Source of the DNA: Streptomyces sp. DSM 110735
GTDB lineage: Bacteria > Actinomycetota > Actinomycetes > Streptomycetales > Streptomycetaceae
Length of the DNA stretch: 64,000 nt
Reading direction: 5' to 3'
NCBI RefSeq assembly: GCF_016482685.1
Contig: NZ_JACYHF010000002.1
Span: 372,001 to 436,000, forward strand
Shown here piece by piece: positions 26,430-35,512 of the stretch (positions are counted from its first letter, which is position 1; the number at the start of each line of letters is the position of its first letter). The notes under the pieces were generated by a model. That model worked only from the letters and a program-made list of their open reading frames with translations, was not told the DNA's origin and ran no database searches. Position numbers and translations under genes: made by a program.

Positions 26430-27956
26430 ATGCCTCTCCCCCGCCGCACCCTCCCCCTCCTCGCCCTGACCGGTACCGCCGTCGCCCTCACCGCCACCGC
26501 CTTCCTGGTCCTCGAACCCCGCTCCAGGACCCCGGGCGCCCCTCCCGCCCCGGGTACGACCCGCACCGCCACGCAGGTCGCCGATGTGCCCCGGCCCGGC
26601 GCGCCCGGCATCGGTGATCCGCTCGTGCCGCTCGACGGCAACGGCGGGTACACGGTCGTCCGGTACACCCTCGACTTCGACTGGCGCGCCCCCCGCACGC
26701 CCTTCCCCGCCACCGCGACCATCGCCGCGACCGCCACCCAGGCGCTGTCCCGGTTCGACCTCGACTTCGCCGGGAACACGCTGGGCGCCGTCACGGTGGA
26801 CGGCGCCCCGGCGAGAACCGAGCGGAAGGGCGACGAGCTGGTCGTCACGCCGGGACAGCCCCTCGCGCGCGGGCACCGGTTCACCGTGCGGGTGGCGTAC
26901 ACCGCCGACCCGACCCAGCGGCGCCACCGCGACGACGCGATCCAGGACTACGGCTGGGTGCCCACCGACGACGGCACGCTGCTGTCGCCCCAGCCCGACG
27001 GCGCCAAGATGATCTTCCCGGCGGACGACCACCCCAGCCTGCGCGCGCCGTACACCTTCCACGTCACCACCCCGCCGGGGATCACGGCCGTCGCGAACGG
27101 ACGGCTCGTCAAGCGCGAGCGGCAGGCGGACGGGCGGACCCGGTGGACCTACGACTCGGAGCAGCCGCTCGCCGCGCAGTTGGTCCAGCTCGCGATCGGC
27201 AGGCTGACGGTGATCGACGGCAAGGGTCCGCACGGGCTGCCCGTGCGGGACGTGGTGCCGGACGACCTGGTGGCGGACACCAAGGCGTACCGCTCGCTGA
27301 CGCCGGACCATCTCGCCTGGCTGGAGCAGCGGCTGGGTCCGTACCCCTTCCGCCGCTACGGCGTGCTCGTAAGCGCGGGCGATCTGCCCGTGGCGCTGGA
27401 GACCCAGTCGCTGTCGACGCTGCCGAGTGCCGATCTGCTGGGGGATCAGGTGACCGCCGAGCGGAACCTCGTGCACGAGCTGACCCACCACTGGACCGGT
27501 GACAGCGTGGCGATCCGCCGCTGGTCGGACCTGTGGCTGAGCGAGGGTCACGCCCGGTTCTACGAGCTGCTCTACGCCGACACGCGCGGCGGACCGAACA
27601 TGGCGGACATGATGCGTTCGGCCTACGAGCAGCACGACCAGTGGCGCCACGACGACGGCGCCCCGGCGGAACCTGCCGAGGGAACCCTGTTCCGGCAGAT
27701 CCGCTACGACGGCTCCGCGCTGGTGCTGTACGCCCTGCGGGAGAAGGTCGGCGCGGACACCTTCGGACGGATCGAGCGCTCCTGGGTGACGGAGTACCAG
27801 GGGCGGACGGCAGGGACCCGAGACTTCGTCAGGCTCGCCTCGAAGGTCGCCGGTGAGGACCTGACGCCGTTTCTGGACCCGTGGCTGTACGGCGCGCACA
27901 CCCCGCCGATGCCGGGTCACCCGGACTGGCACACCGACCCGGTGACGGAGGACTGA
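26430..27956 (+). CDS. Secreted M1-type zinc metallopeptidase
   Basis: 508 residues. An N-terminal signal or anchor (LPLLALTGTAVALTATAFLVL) precedes a beta-rich M1 N-domain. The gluzincin centre HELTHHW is followed 18 residues on by the third zinc ligand in WLSEGHARF. The GAMEN exopeptidase motif is replaced by ALETQS, so the free-amine-binding loop differs from classical aminopeptidases. It is shorter than full M1 enzymes (about 850) because the C-terminal helical domain is missing, as in many secreted actinobacterial M1-like proteins. Substrate unknown. Confidence 0.88.
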   Translation: MPLPRRTLPLLALTGTAVALTATAFLVLEPRSRTPGAPPAPGTTRTATQVADVPRPGAPGIGDPLVPLDGNGGYTVVRYTLDFDWRAPRTPFPATATIAATATQALSRFDLDFAGNTLGAVTVDGAPARTERKGDELVVTPGQPLARGHRFTVRVAYTADPTQRRHRDDAIQDYGWVPTDDGTLLSPQPDGAKMIFPADDHPSLRAPYTFHVTTPPGITAVANGRLVKRERQADGRTRWTYDSEQPLAAQLVQLAIGRLTVIDGKGPHGLPVRDVVPDDLVADTKAYRSLTPDHLAWLEQRLGPYPFRRYGVLVSAGDLPVALETQSLSTLPSADLLGDQVTAERNLVHELTHHWTGDSVAIRRWSDLWLSEGHARFYELLYADTRGGPNMADMMRSAYEQHDQWRHDDGAPAEPAEGTLFRQIRYDGSALVLYALREKVGADTFGRIERSWVTEYQGRTAGTRDFVRLASKVAGEDLTPFLDPWLYGAHTPPMPGHPDWHTDPVTED

Positions 27957-28147
27957 GCCGCCGTCCGCCGGGCGGGGCGCGACTGCCGCCGACCGGGTGG
28001 CCTCGGCGCGGGGGATGGTCCACGCGGTTGACGCTCGGCGCGACGTGGCGCGCGAGGCAAGGAAACGTACGAGGGGTGACGTGCAGGGCCAGCCCCTGTG
28101 CCCTGGTCGCATTCTCTGGCCACGCCGACCTCGTTGGAGCCTCCCGT

Positions 28148-30139
28148 ATGAGAAAACGCGTCGCCCCCCGCGTCTCCGGTTATGTGCGCGGACACCGGCG
28201 AATCGTCTGTGTGAGCGCTTCGGCGGCACTGCTGCTGCCGTTGCTGCTGCTCGACCACTCGGACGACGGCGGCGGTCCGTCCGACAACCGCCTGCAGGAC
28301 GACTACACCGCCGCCGCGGCCGAGTACCACGTGCCCCGCAGCGTGCTGATGGGCGTGTCCTACCTCCAGTCGAGGTGGGACTCGCACCCCGGAGTCGCGA
28401 GTGTCGTCGGCGGCTACGGCCCGATGCACCTGGTGGACTCCGCCGGACCGCCGCCCGAGCAGCCCCGGCACCATGTGACGCCCCGGCCGCAGACGCTGAC
28501 ACCGAGTCCGGCCGCCTCCCACGGGACCGCCTCCCGGAACACCGGCGGTCAGGCGGACCTGCGGCGGGCCGCCGGACTCCTCAAGCTGCCGCCCGAGCGG
28601 CTCCAGAAGGACGACGCCGCCAACGTGCGCGGCGGTGCCGCCCTGCTCGCCGAGACCCAGCGGGGGCTCGGAAAGCCGCTCAGCGCCGACCCGGCCCAGT
28701 GGTGGGAGGCGGTGGCGAAGTTCGCCGGGACGACCGACACGGCGCAGGCGGAGGCGTACGCGAACGACGTCTTCGACGTCATCCGCAAGGGCGCCGACCG
28801 GGTCACCGACGCCGGGCAACACGTGATCCTCGCCGCGAGCCCCCAGGTGCGCCCGCACCCGGCCACCGCCCAGGGCGCGCAGCGCTCGAAGAACACCGAG
28901 TGCCCGCCTGAGCTGAACTGCTCCTGGCTGAGCGCGCCGTACGTCCGCATCAACGAGGACGCCTACGGCAATCACGACCTGGCGAACCGTCCCAAGGACC
29001 AGCGGATCGAGTACATCGTCATCCACGACACCGAGGCACCGCTGGCCTCGATGCTCGCGACCATCCAGGACCCGGAGGAGGCGTCCTGGCACTACTCCAT
29101 CCGCTCCAGCGACGGTCATGTCACCCAGCACGTGAAGACCAAGGACGCCGCCTGGCACTCGGGCAACCAGTTCGTCAACGGCCGCTCGATCGGCATCGAG
29201 CACGAGGGTTTCCTGCGCCAGCCGGACGCCTGGTATACCGAGCAGATGTACCGGTCCTCCGCCCGGCTCGTGAAGTATCTGGCGAAACGTTACTCCATCC
29301 CGCTGGACCGGTGGCACATCTTCGGGCACGACAACGTTCCCTCGCCGACCGAGGGCAGCATCCCGGACATGCACGACGACCCCGGTCCCTTCTGGGACTG
29401 GCGGCACTACTTCGACCTGCTCGGCGCGCCGCTCAAGGCCACGGCCGGTCCTGACAGCGACGTCGTGATGATCCTTCCGGACTACGCCAAGCACAAGCCG
29501 GTCTTCACGGGCTGCTCGGAGAAGGGCGCGACCTGCGCGCCGCACGGTTCGAGCGCCGTCCGGCTGTACACCGAGCCCTCCGAGGACGCCCCGCTGATCC
29601 AGGACCCGGGCCGGCGCCCCGACGGCGACGACGCCACGGTGGACGTCGACGACCTCGCCTCGCGGGTCTCGACGGGGCAGTCCTTCGCGGTCGCCGAGCG
29701 CCGGGGCGACTGGACGGCGATCTGGTTCCAGGGCCACAAGGCGTGGTTCAAGAACCCGAAGAAGCAGCCGACGGCGGTCGGCGCGCGCGGCCACATGATC
29801 ACCCCCAAGGCGGGCCGGAGCGAGATCCAGGTCTACGGCCGCGCGCTCCCGGAGGAGTCCGCCTACCCCGACGGCGTGGACGAGGCACAGGAGACCCCGC
29901 TGCCGTACACCATCAAGGCGGGCCAGCGGTATGTGACCGGGGCGCGGGTGTTCGGCTCGTACGTGGACCGCTCCTCCTTCCCGGACGTCCCGGCGCCCGT
30001 CATCAAGGGCCAGGAGCCGTACTACGAGATCCAGTTGGACCACCGGCTCGCCTACGTCCGGGCGAGCGACGTGGACGTGATCTCGACGCCCGGCGCGGCG
30101 GGCGCGCCCGCGCACGCGGGTCCGACACCGCAGCGCTGA
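28148..30139 (+). CDS. Secreted N-acetylmuramoyl-L-alanine amidase with N-terminal lysozyme-like domain
   Basis: 663 residues. Membrane/signal segment about 19-38, then a lysozyme/SLT-like region (AEYHVPRSVLMGVSYLQSRW ... NVRGGAALLAE ... WWEAVAKFAG) in which the usual catalytic Glu before Ser is Gln. An Amidase_2/PGRP domain follows from about residue 290: zinc histidines in VIHDTEAP and in the HDDPG stretch, plus WHYSIRSSDG and IGIEHEGF. The C-terminal ~200 residues include an SH3-like segment (GDWTAIWFQGHKAWFKNP). It should cut the bond between MurNAc and the stem peptide outside the cell. The 191-bp upstream gap has a small ccag/ctgg hairpin but no riboswitch I can recognise. Confidence 0.9.
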   Translation: MRKRVAPRVSGYVRGHRRIVCVSASAALLLPLLLLDHSDDGGGPSDNRLQDDYTAAAAEYHVPRSVLMGVSYLQSRWDSHPGVASVVGGYGPMHLVDSAGPPPEQPRHHVTPRPQTLTPSPAASHGTASRNTGGQADLRRAAGLLKLPPERLQKDDAANVRGGAALLAETQRGLGKPLSADPAQWWEAVAKFAGTTDTAQAEAYANDVFDVIRKGADRVTDAGQHVILAASPQVRPHPATAQGAQRSKNTECPPELNCSWLSAPYVRINEDAYGNHDLANRPKDQRIEYIVIHDTEAPLASMLATIQDPEEASWHYSIRSSDGHVTQHVKTKDAAWHSGNQFVNGRSIGIEHEGFLRQPDAWYTEQMYRSSARLVKYLAKRYSIPLDRWHIFGHDNVPSPTEGSIPDMHDDPGPFWDWRHYFDLLGAPLKATAGPDSDVVMILPDYAKHKPVFTGCSEKGATCAPHGSSAVRLYTEPSEDAPLIQDPGRRPDGDDATVDVDDLASRVSTGQSFAVAERRGDWTAIWFQGHKAWFKNPKKQPTAVGARGHMITPKAGRSEIQVYGRALPEESAYPDGVDEAQETPLPYTIKAGQRYVTGARVFGSYVDRSSFPDVPAPVIKGQEPYYEIQLDHRLAYVRASDVDVISTPGAAGAPAHAGPTPQR

Positions 30140-30244
30140 CCCCGGATCGAGGGCCGGCTCCGAGGGGGTCGGCCCTCCGCCGTGAAGTACGCGTGCTGGA
30201 CGTGCTGTTGGTGAGCCAGCAGACTGGAGGCATTGGAGGAAGCG

Positions 30245-30607
30245 ATGGCAGACGAAGAGGTCCCTCGCGTCCGGCTCACGCCGCAGGCGGCCGAGTTGGT
30301 GCGCAGACTGCGGGCCGAGCACGGTCCGCTGATGTTCCACCAGTCCGGCGGCTGCTGCGACGGCAGCGCGCCCATGTGCTACCCGGCGGGTGAGTTCCGC
30401 ACCGGCGACTCCGACGTGCTCCTCGCCGAACTCGCCGTCGAGGACGTGCCGGAGACGGTGCCGTTCTGGATGTCCAGGTCCCAGTTCGAGGTCTGGAGCC
30501 ACACCCGCCTGACGGTGGACGTGGTGCCCGGACGCGGCAGCGGCTTCTCCCTTGAGGCACCCGAAGGGGTGCGCTTTCTGATCCGCTCGCACGTGGTCCA
30601 GGGCTAG
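30245..30607 (+). CDS. DUF779 family protein
   Basis: 120 residues. Family hallmarks MFHQSGGCCDGSAPMCYP and the C-terminal HTRLTVDVVPGRGSGFSLE then EGVRFL are clear. The cysteines suggest a metal or redox site. DUF779 genes usually sit beside acetaldehyde/aldehyde dehydrogenase genes; here none is adjacent, and the downstream partner is a secreted glycosidase-like protein only seven bases away. ATG at 30245 follows TTGGAGGAAGCG, a strong ribosome-binding site. Function unknown. Confidence 0.9.
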   Translation: MADEEVPRVRLTPQAAELVRRLRAEHGPLMFHQSGGCCDGSAPMCYPAGEFRTGDSDVLLAELAVEDVPETVPFWMSRSQFEVWSHTRLTVDVVPGRGSGFSLEAPEGVRFLIRSHVVQG

Positions 30608-30614
30608 CCTCGCC

Positions 30615-31811
30615 GTGAACCGCCGGTCGGCGGTGGTCGCTTCGTGCGGCGCGGTGTTCGCACTGCTCACCGTGTTCGTGACCCCGGCGGGAGCCGCGCC
30701 GGACGGCAGTGCGGTCGTACGAGGCGTGCGGTACCGGCAGTTCGACGTGGCCGGGGCGGCCGGGACCGCGCGGGTGCATCTGCTCACCGTGGACCTGGGC
30801 GACCGGCATGTCCGGGTCCGGCTGCTCCATCCGGGCGCGGTGGCCGCGCGGGAGACGGTCTCGCGGCTGGCGGAGACGGCAGGGGCGGTCGCGGGGGTCA
30901 ACGGGGATTTCTTCGACATCACCGAGACCCAGCATCCGGGCGTCGAGGCGACGGGCGCGAGCGTGGGACCGGCGGTCGCGGACGGACGTGCCATGAAGGC
31001 GGCGGTTCCGCCGGGTCAGCGCTTCGGACCGGCGCCGCCGCCCGGCACCACCGGGCGCGAGGTGTTCGGTGTGGGCGTCGACCGCAGGGCCCGGCCGGGA
31101 CGACTGCGGCTGGTCGGCTCGGTCCGCACGGCGACGGGCACCTTTCCGCTCGGCGGTCTCAATCAGTACGCGCTCCCCCAGGACTCCATAGGCGCCTTCA
31201 CCATGTGGTGGGGCACCGTCTCCCGGGCGCGTGCGGTGTGCGGCACCGACACCGACCGGGCGGCAGGCTGTGACACCGACGCCCGGGAGGTGGCCGTGCG
31301 CGCCGGACGGGTGGTGAGCGTGTCCGAGGGACCCGGTGCCGGTCCGATCGCCCCGGACACGACGGTGCTGCTCGGGCGCGGCAGCGGGGCACGCAGGCTG
31401 GCCGGGCTGTCGGTGGGCGACCGGGTGCGGGTGCGGTACGGGCTGGTGTCCGGGTCGGTGCCGTACGCCTTCGCGATCGGCGGCTTCCCCGTGCTGAGCG
31501 GGGGCGAACCGCTGCCCGGTCTCGACGACAGGGTCTCGGCCGTGCGGACGGCGGTGGGCGTGACCCCGGGTGGCCGTCGGCTGCTGCTGCTCGCGCTGGA
31601 CGGGTCGGCCGACTACCGAAGCGGTCTGACCGTCGCCGAAGAAGCCGCGACCCTGCGGACGCTGGGCGCCGCCGAGGGGTTCAACCTGGACGGCGGCGGG
31701 TCGACCGAGCTGGTCACGCGGGAGCGGGGCGGCATCGTGATCCGCAGCCATCCGAGCGGCGGCGCGGAACGCCCCGTTCCCAACGGCATCGGGGTGTTCG
31801 CGGTGCCGTGA
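30615..31811 (+). CDS. Secreted phosphodiester glycosidase-like protein (NAGPA domain)
   Basis: 398 residues. Signal peptide (SCGAVFALLTVFVTPAGAAP) then an NAGPA-type domain: VAGVNGDFFD early, IGGFPVLSGG, and the hallmark FNLDGGGSTELV near the end. Family members remove GlcNAc from phosphodiesters, or act on bacterial wall polymers; the substrate here is not known. The GTG at 30615 lies seven bases after the DUF779 stop, so the two are probably co-transcribed. It converges on a small membrane protein gene 27 bp away. Confidence 0.88.
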   Translation: MNRRSAVVASCGAVFALLTVFVTPAGAAPDGSAVVRGVRYRQFDVAGAAGTARVHLLTVDLGDRHVRVRLLHPGAVAARETVSRLAETAGAVAGVNGDFFDITETQHPGVEATGASVGPAVADGRAMKAAVPPGQRFGPAPPPGTTGREVFGVGVDRRARPGRLRLVGSVRTATGTFPLGGLNQYALPQDSIGAFTMWWGTVSRARAVCGTDTDRAAGCDTDAREVAVRAGRVVSVSEGPGAGPIAPDTTVLLGRGSGARRLAGLSVGDRVRVRYGLVSGSVPYAFAIGGFPVLSGGEPLPGLDDRVSAVRTAVGVTPGGRRLLLLALDGSADYRSGLTVAEEAATLRTLGAAEGFNLDGGGSTELVTRERGGIVIRSHPSGGAERPVPNGIGVFAVP

Positions 31812-31838
31812 GCCACCGGGGCGGCGCCTCACGGAGGA

Positions 31839-32033
31839 TCAGGGGCGCAGCCCGCTGACCAGCTCCGCCGTCGCCGTGAGCCCGCTGGAGATGCTCGGAC
31901 CCATGCTCGTGCCCGCCAGGCAGAAGCCGAGCAGGACGCAGGTCAGGGCGTGGGACATCTTCAGTGCGCCGTTGCGCAGGAAGACCACCGCCAGGATCAG
32001 GAGCAGCAACATCACCGAGATGGAAACGGCCAT
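31839..32033 (-). CDS. Small two-helix membrane protein
   Basis: 64 residues, MAVSISVMLLLLILAVVFLR then a basic-polar loop (NGALKMSH) and a second hydrophobic stretch (ALTCVLLGFCLAGT), ending with a polar tail. ATG at 32033 has GGAGG about eight bases upstream. I recognise the type as common in Streptomyces but know no function. It stands alone between convergent and tandem neighbours. Confidence 0.8.
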   Translation of the reverse strand: MAVSISVMLLLLILAVVFLRNGALKMSHALTCVLLGFCLAGTSMGPSISSGLTATAELVSGLRP

Positions 32034-32119
32034 CGGAAACCTCCTCCGCGCGCGCCCGTTGGGCGGCGTTCGGCCGCAAGTGTGGCGTAGCGGAGGGTTC
32101 GTCCGGGCTGCTGACGTGT

Positions 32120-32151
32120 CCCCCGTCCGGGTGATGTCGCGCGGACGGGGG
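32120..32151 (-). terminator. Terminator of the acyl-CoA dehydrogenase operon
   Basis: A perfect 9-bp stem (cccccgtcc / ggacggggg) with a 14-base loop lies 18 bp past the stop of the last acyl-CoA dehydrogenase gene on the minus strand. Confidence 0.7.
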
Positions 32152-32168
32152 CTGTCGGTGGTCCGGTG

Positions 32169-33281
32169 TCAGGGCGCCTGGAGGTCGACCAGTGCGGCCA
32201 GAGCCTCGCGGTGGGCGCCGGACGTGCCGTGGGCGAGCGAGTCCGCCTTGGCGCGCTTGAGGTACAGGTGCGCCGGGTGCTCCCAGGTCATGCCGATGCC
32301 GCCGTGGAGCTGGACGGCTTCCTCGGTGGCGTGCACGGCGACCGCGGAGGCGTACGCCTGGGCGACGGCCACCGCGACCTCGGTGTCCACGCCCGTGGCG
32401 AGCGCGTCGGCGGCGGCGCGGGCAGCCGCGCGAAGGTTGACGACCTCCAGCCACAACTGGGCGAGCCGGTGCTTGAGCGCCTGGAAGCCGCCGACGGGAC
32501 GGTTGAACTGCCTGCGCTCCTTGAGGTAGCGCACCGTCTCGGTCAACGCCCAGTCGGCGACACCCAGTTGCTCGGAGGCGAGCAGTCCGGCGGCAGCCGT
32601 CAGGGCGCGTCGTACGGCGGGTTCGGCGGCGCCCACGCGGCGACCCGGCGCTCCGGTGAGGGTGACGGTGGCCAGCGGGCGGGTCAGGTCCAGCGAGAGC
32701 TGCGGGGTGACGGTCGCCGCGTCGGCGTGCACCGCGTAGAGCCCGCCGTCGTCGGCCGGGATCAGCAGCACGTCGGCGGCTGCCGCGTCCGCGATACCGG
32801 TGAACTCCCCGTGCAGCAGGTCCCCTTCGAGACGGGCGGTGGGGAAGTCGGCGCCGGGGGCGCGGTGCAGGGCGACGGCGAGGGCGGCGACGGTGCGCCC
32901 GGTGGCGAGGTCGCGCAGCAGCTCGGCGTCCTCGCAGGCGAGCAGCGCCTCGGTGGCGGTGACCGCGCTGGTGAGGTACGGCACGGGAGCGACGGAGCGT
33001 CCCAACTCCTCCAGGACGACCGCGACTTCGCGGTGCGTGGCGCCCTGACCGCCGAGATCCTCGGGGATCAGCAGTCCGGCAAGCCCCATGCCGTCGGCCA
33101 GCAGCTTCCACAGGGCGAGGTCGTGCGGGGTGTCCGACTCGATGCGGGCGAGCACGGATTCGGGTGCGCAGTGGTCGCCGAGCAGGTCGCGGACGGCGGC
33201 GCGGAGCGCTTCCTCCTCCTCCGAGTAGAGCAGATCGGGTTCGGTGGCCGGTGTGCGCACACCGGAGTTCGTCGTGCTCAT
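32169..33281 (-). CDS. Acyl-CoA dehydrogenase, smaller partner
   Basis: 370 residues with an acyl-CoA dehydrogenase fold: helical N-domain (PEDLGGQGATHREVAVVLEELG), a shortened beta-domain, and C-terminal helices (LKERRQFNRPVGGFQALKHRLA; QLHGGIGMTWEHPAHLYLKRA). The Glu that acts as base in classical enzymes is not evident at its usual place. Such divergent subunits form heteromeric dehydrogenases with a full partner, as in the FadE pairs of sterol side-chain oxidation. It overlaps the partner gene by four bases (ATGA), supporting a joint complex. Confidence 0.87.
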   Translation of the reverse strand: MSTTNSGVRTPATEPDLLYSEEEEALRAAVRDLLGDHCAPESVLARIESDTPHDLALWKLLADGMGLAGLLIPEDLGGQGATHREVAVVLEELGRSVAPVPYLTSAVTATEALLACEDAELLRDLATGRTVAALAVALHRAPGADFPTARLEGDLLHGEFTGIADAAAADVLLIPADDGGLYAVHADAATVTPQLSLDLTRPLATVTLTGAPGRRVGAAEPAVRRALTAAAGLLASEQLGVADWALTETVRYLKERRQFNRPVGGFQALKHRLAQLWLEVVNLRAAARAAADALATGVDTEVAVAVAQAYASAVAVHATEEAVQLHGGIGMTWEHPAHLYLKRAKADSLAHGTSGAHREALAALVDLQAP

Positions 33282-34495
33282 CGGGCGAGGTCCTTCCAGG
33301 CGACGTCCTTGTCGGTGCGCGGTTCGGCGGGCAGACCGAGGACGCGTTCGGCGACGATGTTCAGCAGGACCTCGCTGGTCCCGCCCTCGATGCTGTTGCC
33401 CTTGGCGCGCAGATAGCGGTATCCGGCGTCGCGCCCGGTGAAGTCGACCAGCTCGGGACGGCGCATGGTCCACTCGTCGTACAACAGCCCCTCTTCACCC
33501 CGGAGTTCGACTTCCAGACCGCTGATCTCCTGGTTGAGGCGGGCGAAGGCGAGCTTCATGCCGGAGCCCTCGTAGCCGGGCTGTCCGGCGACGAGTTGCT
33601 GGCGCAGGCGTTCGGCGGTGAGGCGGGAGACCTCGGACTCCACCCAGAGTCCCAGCAGCCGCTGGTGCAGATCGTGGGTGCGCAGTTCGGGGCGTTCGCG
33701 CCAGGTCTTCGCGACCGGACCGATCATGCCGCCCTCGCGGGGCAGCCGCATGCCGCCGATGGAGACGCGCTCGTTCATGAGCGTGGTCTGCGCGACCCGC
33801 CAGCCGTCGCCGACCTCACCGAGGCGGCGGGCGTCGGGGATGCGTACGTCGGTCAGGAAGACCTCGTTGAACTCGGCCTCGCCGGTGATCTGGCGCAGCG
33901 GCCGGACCTCGACGCCCGGGTCGCTCATGTCGCAGATGAAGTACGTGATGCCCGCGTGCTTGGGCACGTCCGGGTCGGTGCGGGCGATGAGGATGGCCCA
34001 GCGGGCGAGGTGGGCGCTGGAGGTCCACACCTTCTGCCCGTTGACCACCCAGCTTCCCCCACTCTCGGCTTCGCTCGAGCGGGCGGTACCCCCATCCTCC
34101 CGCACGGCGCGGGTGCCGAGCGCGGCCAGGTCGGACCCGGCGCCGGGCTCGCTGAACAACTGGCACCACACCTCCTCGCCGGTCCACAACGGGCGCAGAA
34201 AGCGGGACTTCTGCTCGTCGGTGCCGTAGCGCAGGATCGTCGGCGCGGCCATGCCCAGACCGATGCCGATGCGCCGGGGGTCGTTGTCCGGCGCCCCCGC
34301 GGCTTCCAACTCGGCGTCCACCACGGCCTGGAGGGCGCGCGGGACACCGAGTCCGCCGAGTCCCTCGGGGTAGTGCACCCAGGCGAGTCCGGCGTCGAAG
34401 CGGGCGCGCAGGAAGTCGAGGCGGTCGGTGGTGGCGGGCGGGTGCGCGGCCAGCAACTCGGCTGTGCGGCGGCGCAGTTCCTCGGCGTCGGTCAT
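33278..34495 (-). CDS. Acyl-CoA dehydrogenase, larger partner (with repeat-encoded insert)
   Basis: 405 residues. FAD/substrate motifs QLFSEPGAGSDLA and WVVNGQKVWTSSAH and the C-terminal GNSIEGGTSEVLLNIVAERVLGLP are typical. About 14 residues (GGTARSSEAESGGS) interrupt the beta-domain just before WVVNGQKVW; their DNA is a Streptomyces interspersed repeat at 34055-34098. The insert sits in a surface loop and keeps the frame, so the enzyme may still work. It is the middle gene of the oxidoreductase-dehydrogenase-dehydrogenase operon, four-base overlaps on both sides. Confidence 0.9.
   Translation of the reverse strand: MTDAEELRRRTAELLAAHPPATTDRLDFLRARFDAGLAWVHYPEGLGGLGVPRALQAVVDAELEAAGAPDNDPRRIGIGLGMAAPTILRYGTDEQKSRFLRPLWTGEEVWCQLFSEPGAGSDLAALGTRAVREDGGTARSSEAESGGSWVVNGQKVWTSSAHLARWAILIARTDPDVPKHAGITYFICDMSDPGVEVRPLRQITGEAEFNEVFLTDVRIPDARRLGEVGDGWRVAQTTLMNERVSIGGMRLPREGGMIGPVAKTWRERPELRTHDLHQRLLGLWVESEVSRLTAERLRQQLVAGQPGYEGSGMKLAFARLNQEISGLEVELRGEEGLLYDEWTMRRPELVDFTGRDAGYRYLRAKGNSIEGGTSEVLLNIVAERVLGLPAEPRTDKDVAWKDLAR
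34055..34098. repeat. Streptomyces interspersed palindromic repeat, inside a coding sequence
   Basis: The stretch contains cccccactctcggcttcgct followed by cgagcgggcggtaccccca, the well-known small repeat found between genes in many Streptomyces genomes. Here it is within the larger acyl-CoA dehydrogenase gene and read through in frame. Confidence 0.75.
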
Positions 34496-35463
34496 ACGGC
34501 GGCTCCGTTCTCCAGGACCACGGCGATACGCCCCGTGGTCGTACCGGCGGCGACCCGCTGCACGGCGTCGGCCGCGCCGCTCAGGGGGACGCGCTCGCTG
34601 ATCAGCGGCTTGATGGCGCCGCGCGCGGCGAGTTCGGTGAGTTCCTCGTGGCACCGCAGGACCAGCTTGGGGTCCTTGGTGTTGTACAGCCCCCAATGCA
34701 GGCCCACGATCGAGTAGTTCTTCACCAAGGCGTGGTTGAGGGCGGGGCTCGGAATGGTGCCGCTGGCGAAGCCGACGACGACGATCCGGCCCTCGAAGGC
34801 GACCAGCTTGGCGGACTGCGCGTAGGCGTCGCCGCCGACGGGGTCGTAGATCACGTCCGCGCCCCGGCCGCCGGTCGCCTCCTTGACGGCGGCGACCACG
34901 TCCTCGCTCCGCCGGTCCACGACCACGTCACAGCCCAACTCGCGGGCCACGGCTGCCTTTTCGGGACCGCCGACGACGCCGATGACACGCGCCCCGGCCG
35001 CCTTGCCGAGCTGGACGGCCGCGCTGCCGACTCCTCCGGCGGCGGCGTGCACGAGCAGGGTCTCGCCCGCCTCCAGGTGCGCCCTGCGGTGCAGCCCGAA
35101 CCAGCCGGTCTGGTAGCCGATGTGCAGGGCGGCGGCTTCCGCGTCGTCCAGCGAGTCGGGGGCGGGCAGCAGCGCGCGGGCGTCGGCGAGGGCGTACTCC
35201 GCGAAACCGCCGTACGGCAGCGCGGGGTTGGCGATCACCCGGCGCCCGTCCCCGGTCTCGCCGCAGATCTCGACGCCGGGCGTGAAGGGCAGCGGCGGCC
35301 GGATCTGGTACTGACCCCGGCACAGCAGGGCGTCCGGGAAGTTGACGTTGGCGGCACGCACCCGGAGCAGCACCTGCCCCTCGCCGGGCACCGGGCGGTC
35401 CACTTCCGCGAGGCGCATCACCGCACCCGGCTCGCCGTTCTCGTGCACCTGCCATGCCTGCAT
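34492..35463 (-). CDS. NADPH:quinone oxidoreductase-type MDR enzyme
   Basis: 323-residue zinc-free medium-chain reductase. NADPH-binding motif HAAAGGVGSAAVQLGKAAGA, the substrate-side VRAANVNFPDALLCRGQYQ and YDPVGGDAYAQS are typical of quinone oxidoreductase/enoyl reductases. No structural or catalytic zinc cysteines are present. ATG at 35463 opens the operon with the two acyl-CoA dehydrogenases (four-base overlap). The set suggests oxidation of a branched, sterol-like or aromatic acyl-CoA, but the substrate cannot be read from the sequence. Confidence 0.9.
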   Translation of the reverse strand: MQAWQVHENGEPGAVMRLAEVDRPVPGEGQVLLRVRAANVNFPDALLCRGQYQIRPPLPFTPGVEICGETGDGRRVIANPALPYGGFAEYALADARALLPAPDSLDDAEAAALHIGYQTGWFGLHRRAHLEAGETLLVHAAAGGVGSAAVQLGKAAGARVIGVVGGPEKAAVARELGCDVVVDRRSEDVVAAVKEATGGRGADVIYDPVGGDAYAQSAKLVAFEGRIVVVGFASGTIPSPALNHALVKNYSIVGLHWGLYNTKDPKLVLRCHEELTELAARGAIKPLISERVPLSGAADAVQRVAAGTTTGRIAVVLENGAAV

Positions 35464-35512
35464 GTGAAGCCTCCACGGGACTGCCTCGTGCGACCGGGTT
35501 CCTCGGCATACT

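Noticed and set aside
27957..28147. Cyclic-di-AMP riboswitch upstream of the cell-wall amidase
   Set aside because: Such elements precede some Streptomyces wall hydrolases, but I could not find the conserved ydaO core here; only a small hairpin is present.
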